NCBI GenBank assembly: GCA_002338335.1
Contig: DDIC01000042.1
Span: 2,050-15,419 of the forward strand
Length of the DNA: 13,370 bases
Reading direction: 5' to 3'
Source of the DNA: Bacteroidetes bacterium UBA1860
GTDB lineage: Bacteria; Bacteroidota; Rhodothermia; Balneolales; Balneolaceae
In this document: positions 13,258 through 13,370 of the stretch, piece after piece
Position numbering within the stretch: position 1 is the first letter of the stretch
Layout of the letters: every line of letters begins with the position of its first letter
The notes under the pieces: generated by a model
The model's input: only the letters and a program-made list of their open reading frames with translations
What the model was told of the DNA's origin: nothing
Databases searched by the model: none
Translations under genes and position numbers: made by a program

Positions 13258-13370
13258 ATGGCTAAAGCAATTGAGTTTAATGACGCAAACTTCGCCACTG
13301 AAGTTGAATCCGCAGATACACCCGTATTGGTCGACTTTTGGGCTGAATGGTGTGGGCCTTGTAAGCAACT
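13258..13370 (+). CDS. trxA: Thioredoxin (3' partial)
   Basis: Thiol-disulfide oxidoreductase of the cytosol, an electron donor for enzymes such as ribonucleotide reductase and peroxiredoxins. The first 37 complete codons are visible. They contain Val-Leu-Val-Asp-Phe-Trp-Ala-Glu-Trp leading into the active site Cys32-Gly-Pro-Cys35-Lys, the classical thioredoxin sequence. Asp26 matches the buried aspartate of typical thioredoxins. The rest of the roughly 105-residue protein lies outside the window. There is no signal peptide, so it is cytosolic thioredoxin rather than a TlpA/DsbE-like protein. It follows dnaE on the same strand after 98 bp; whether the two are co-transcribed is not clear. Confidence 0.94.
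   Translation, partial: MAKAIEFNDANFATEVESADTPVLVDFWAEWCGPCKQ

Noticed and set aside
1..13370. CRISPR array, insertion sequence, prophage, intein or phage-defence island
   Set aside because: No regularly spaced repeats, transposase or integrase genes, terminal inverted repeats or intein blocks are visible; all long frames are conserved cellular genes.

Overview
The window is a densely coded bacterial segment: six complete genes, two partial genes at the edges, and no gene-free stretch longer than about 120 bases. Gene content points to the Bacteroidota / Rhodothermota / Balneolota (FCB) group. The main reasons are a DnaE carrying its own N-terminal DEDDh proofreading exonuclease, whose first residues resemble Bacteroidota DnaE, a thioredoxin gene directly downstream, and few clear Shine-Dalgarno sites. 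This placement is an inference from protein character; no rRNA is present.

Layout. (1) 1-1853, plus strand: the 3' end of an iron-sulfur (6-4)-type photolyase/cryptochrome (PhrB family), overlapping a class II-like CPD photolyase. (2) 1930-4018, minus strand: hisS (histidyl-tRNA synthetase), then a trimeric-type purine nucleoside phosphorylase 10 nt downstream. (3) 4137-5894, plus strand: a secreted M1-family zinc metallopeptidase, divergent from hisS. (4) 5905-8773, minus strand: an MBL-fold ligase-associated exonuclease whose 3' end overlaps an ATP-dependent DNA ligase. (5) 8855-13159, plus strand: dnaE with fused exonuclease, divergent from the exonuclease-ligase pair, followed by the start of a thioredoxin gene that runs off the window.

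Five of the eight genes concern DNA repair or replication: two light-driven repair enzymes, an exonuclease-ligase pair and the proofreading replicative polymerase. The photolyases would reverse UV lesions directly. The exonuclease and ligase look translationally coupled and probably process and seal DNA ends or nicks. The remaining genes are housekeeping (hisS, purine salvage, thioredoxin) or extracytoplasmic peptide degradation.

I did not find a convincing new system, CRISPR array, mobile element or RNA gene. The points most worth a second look are the fused proofreading exonuclease combined with a degraded PHP metal site in DnaE, the two unrelated photolyase classes in one apparent operon, the atypical N-terminal half of the class II-like photolyase, and the exonuclease-ligase pair without its frequent Lhr-type helicase and MPE phosphoesterase partners.
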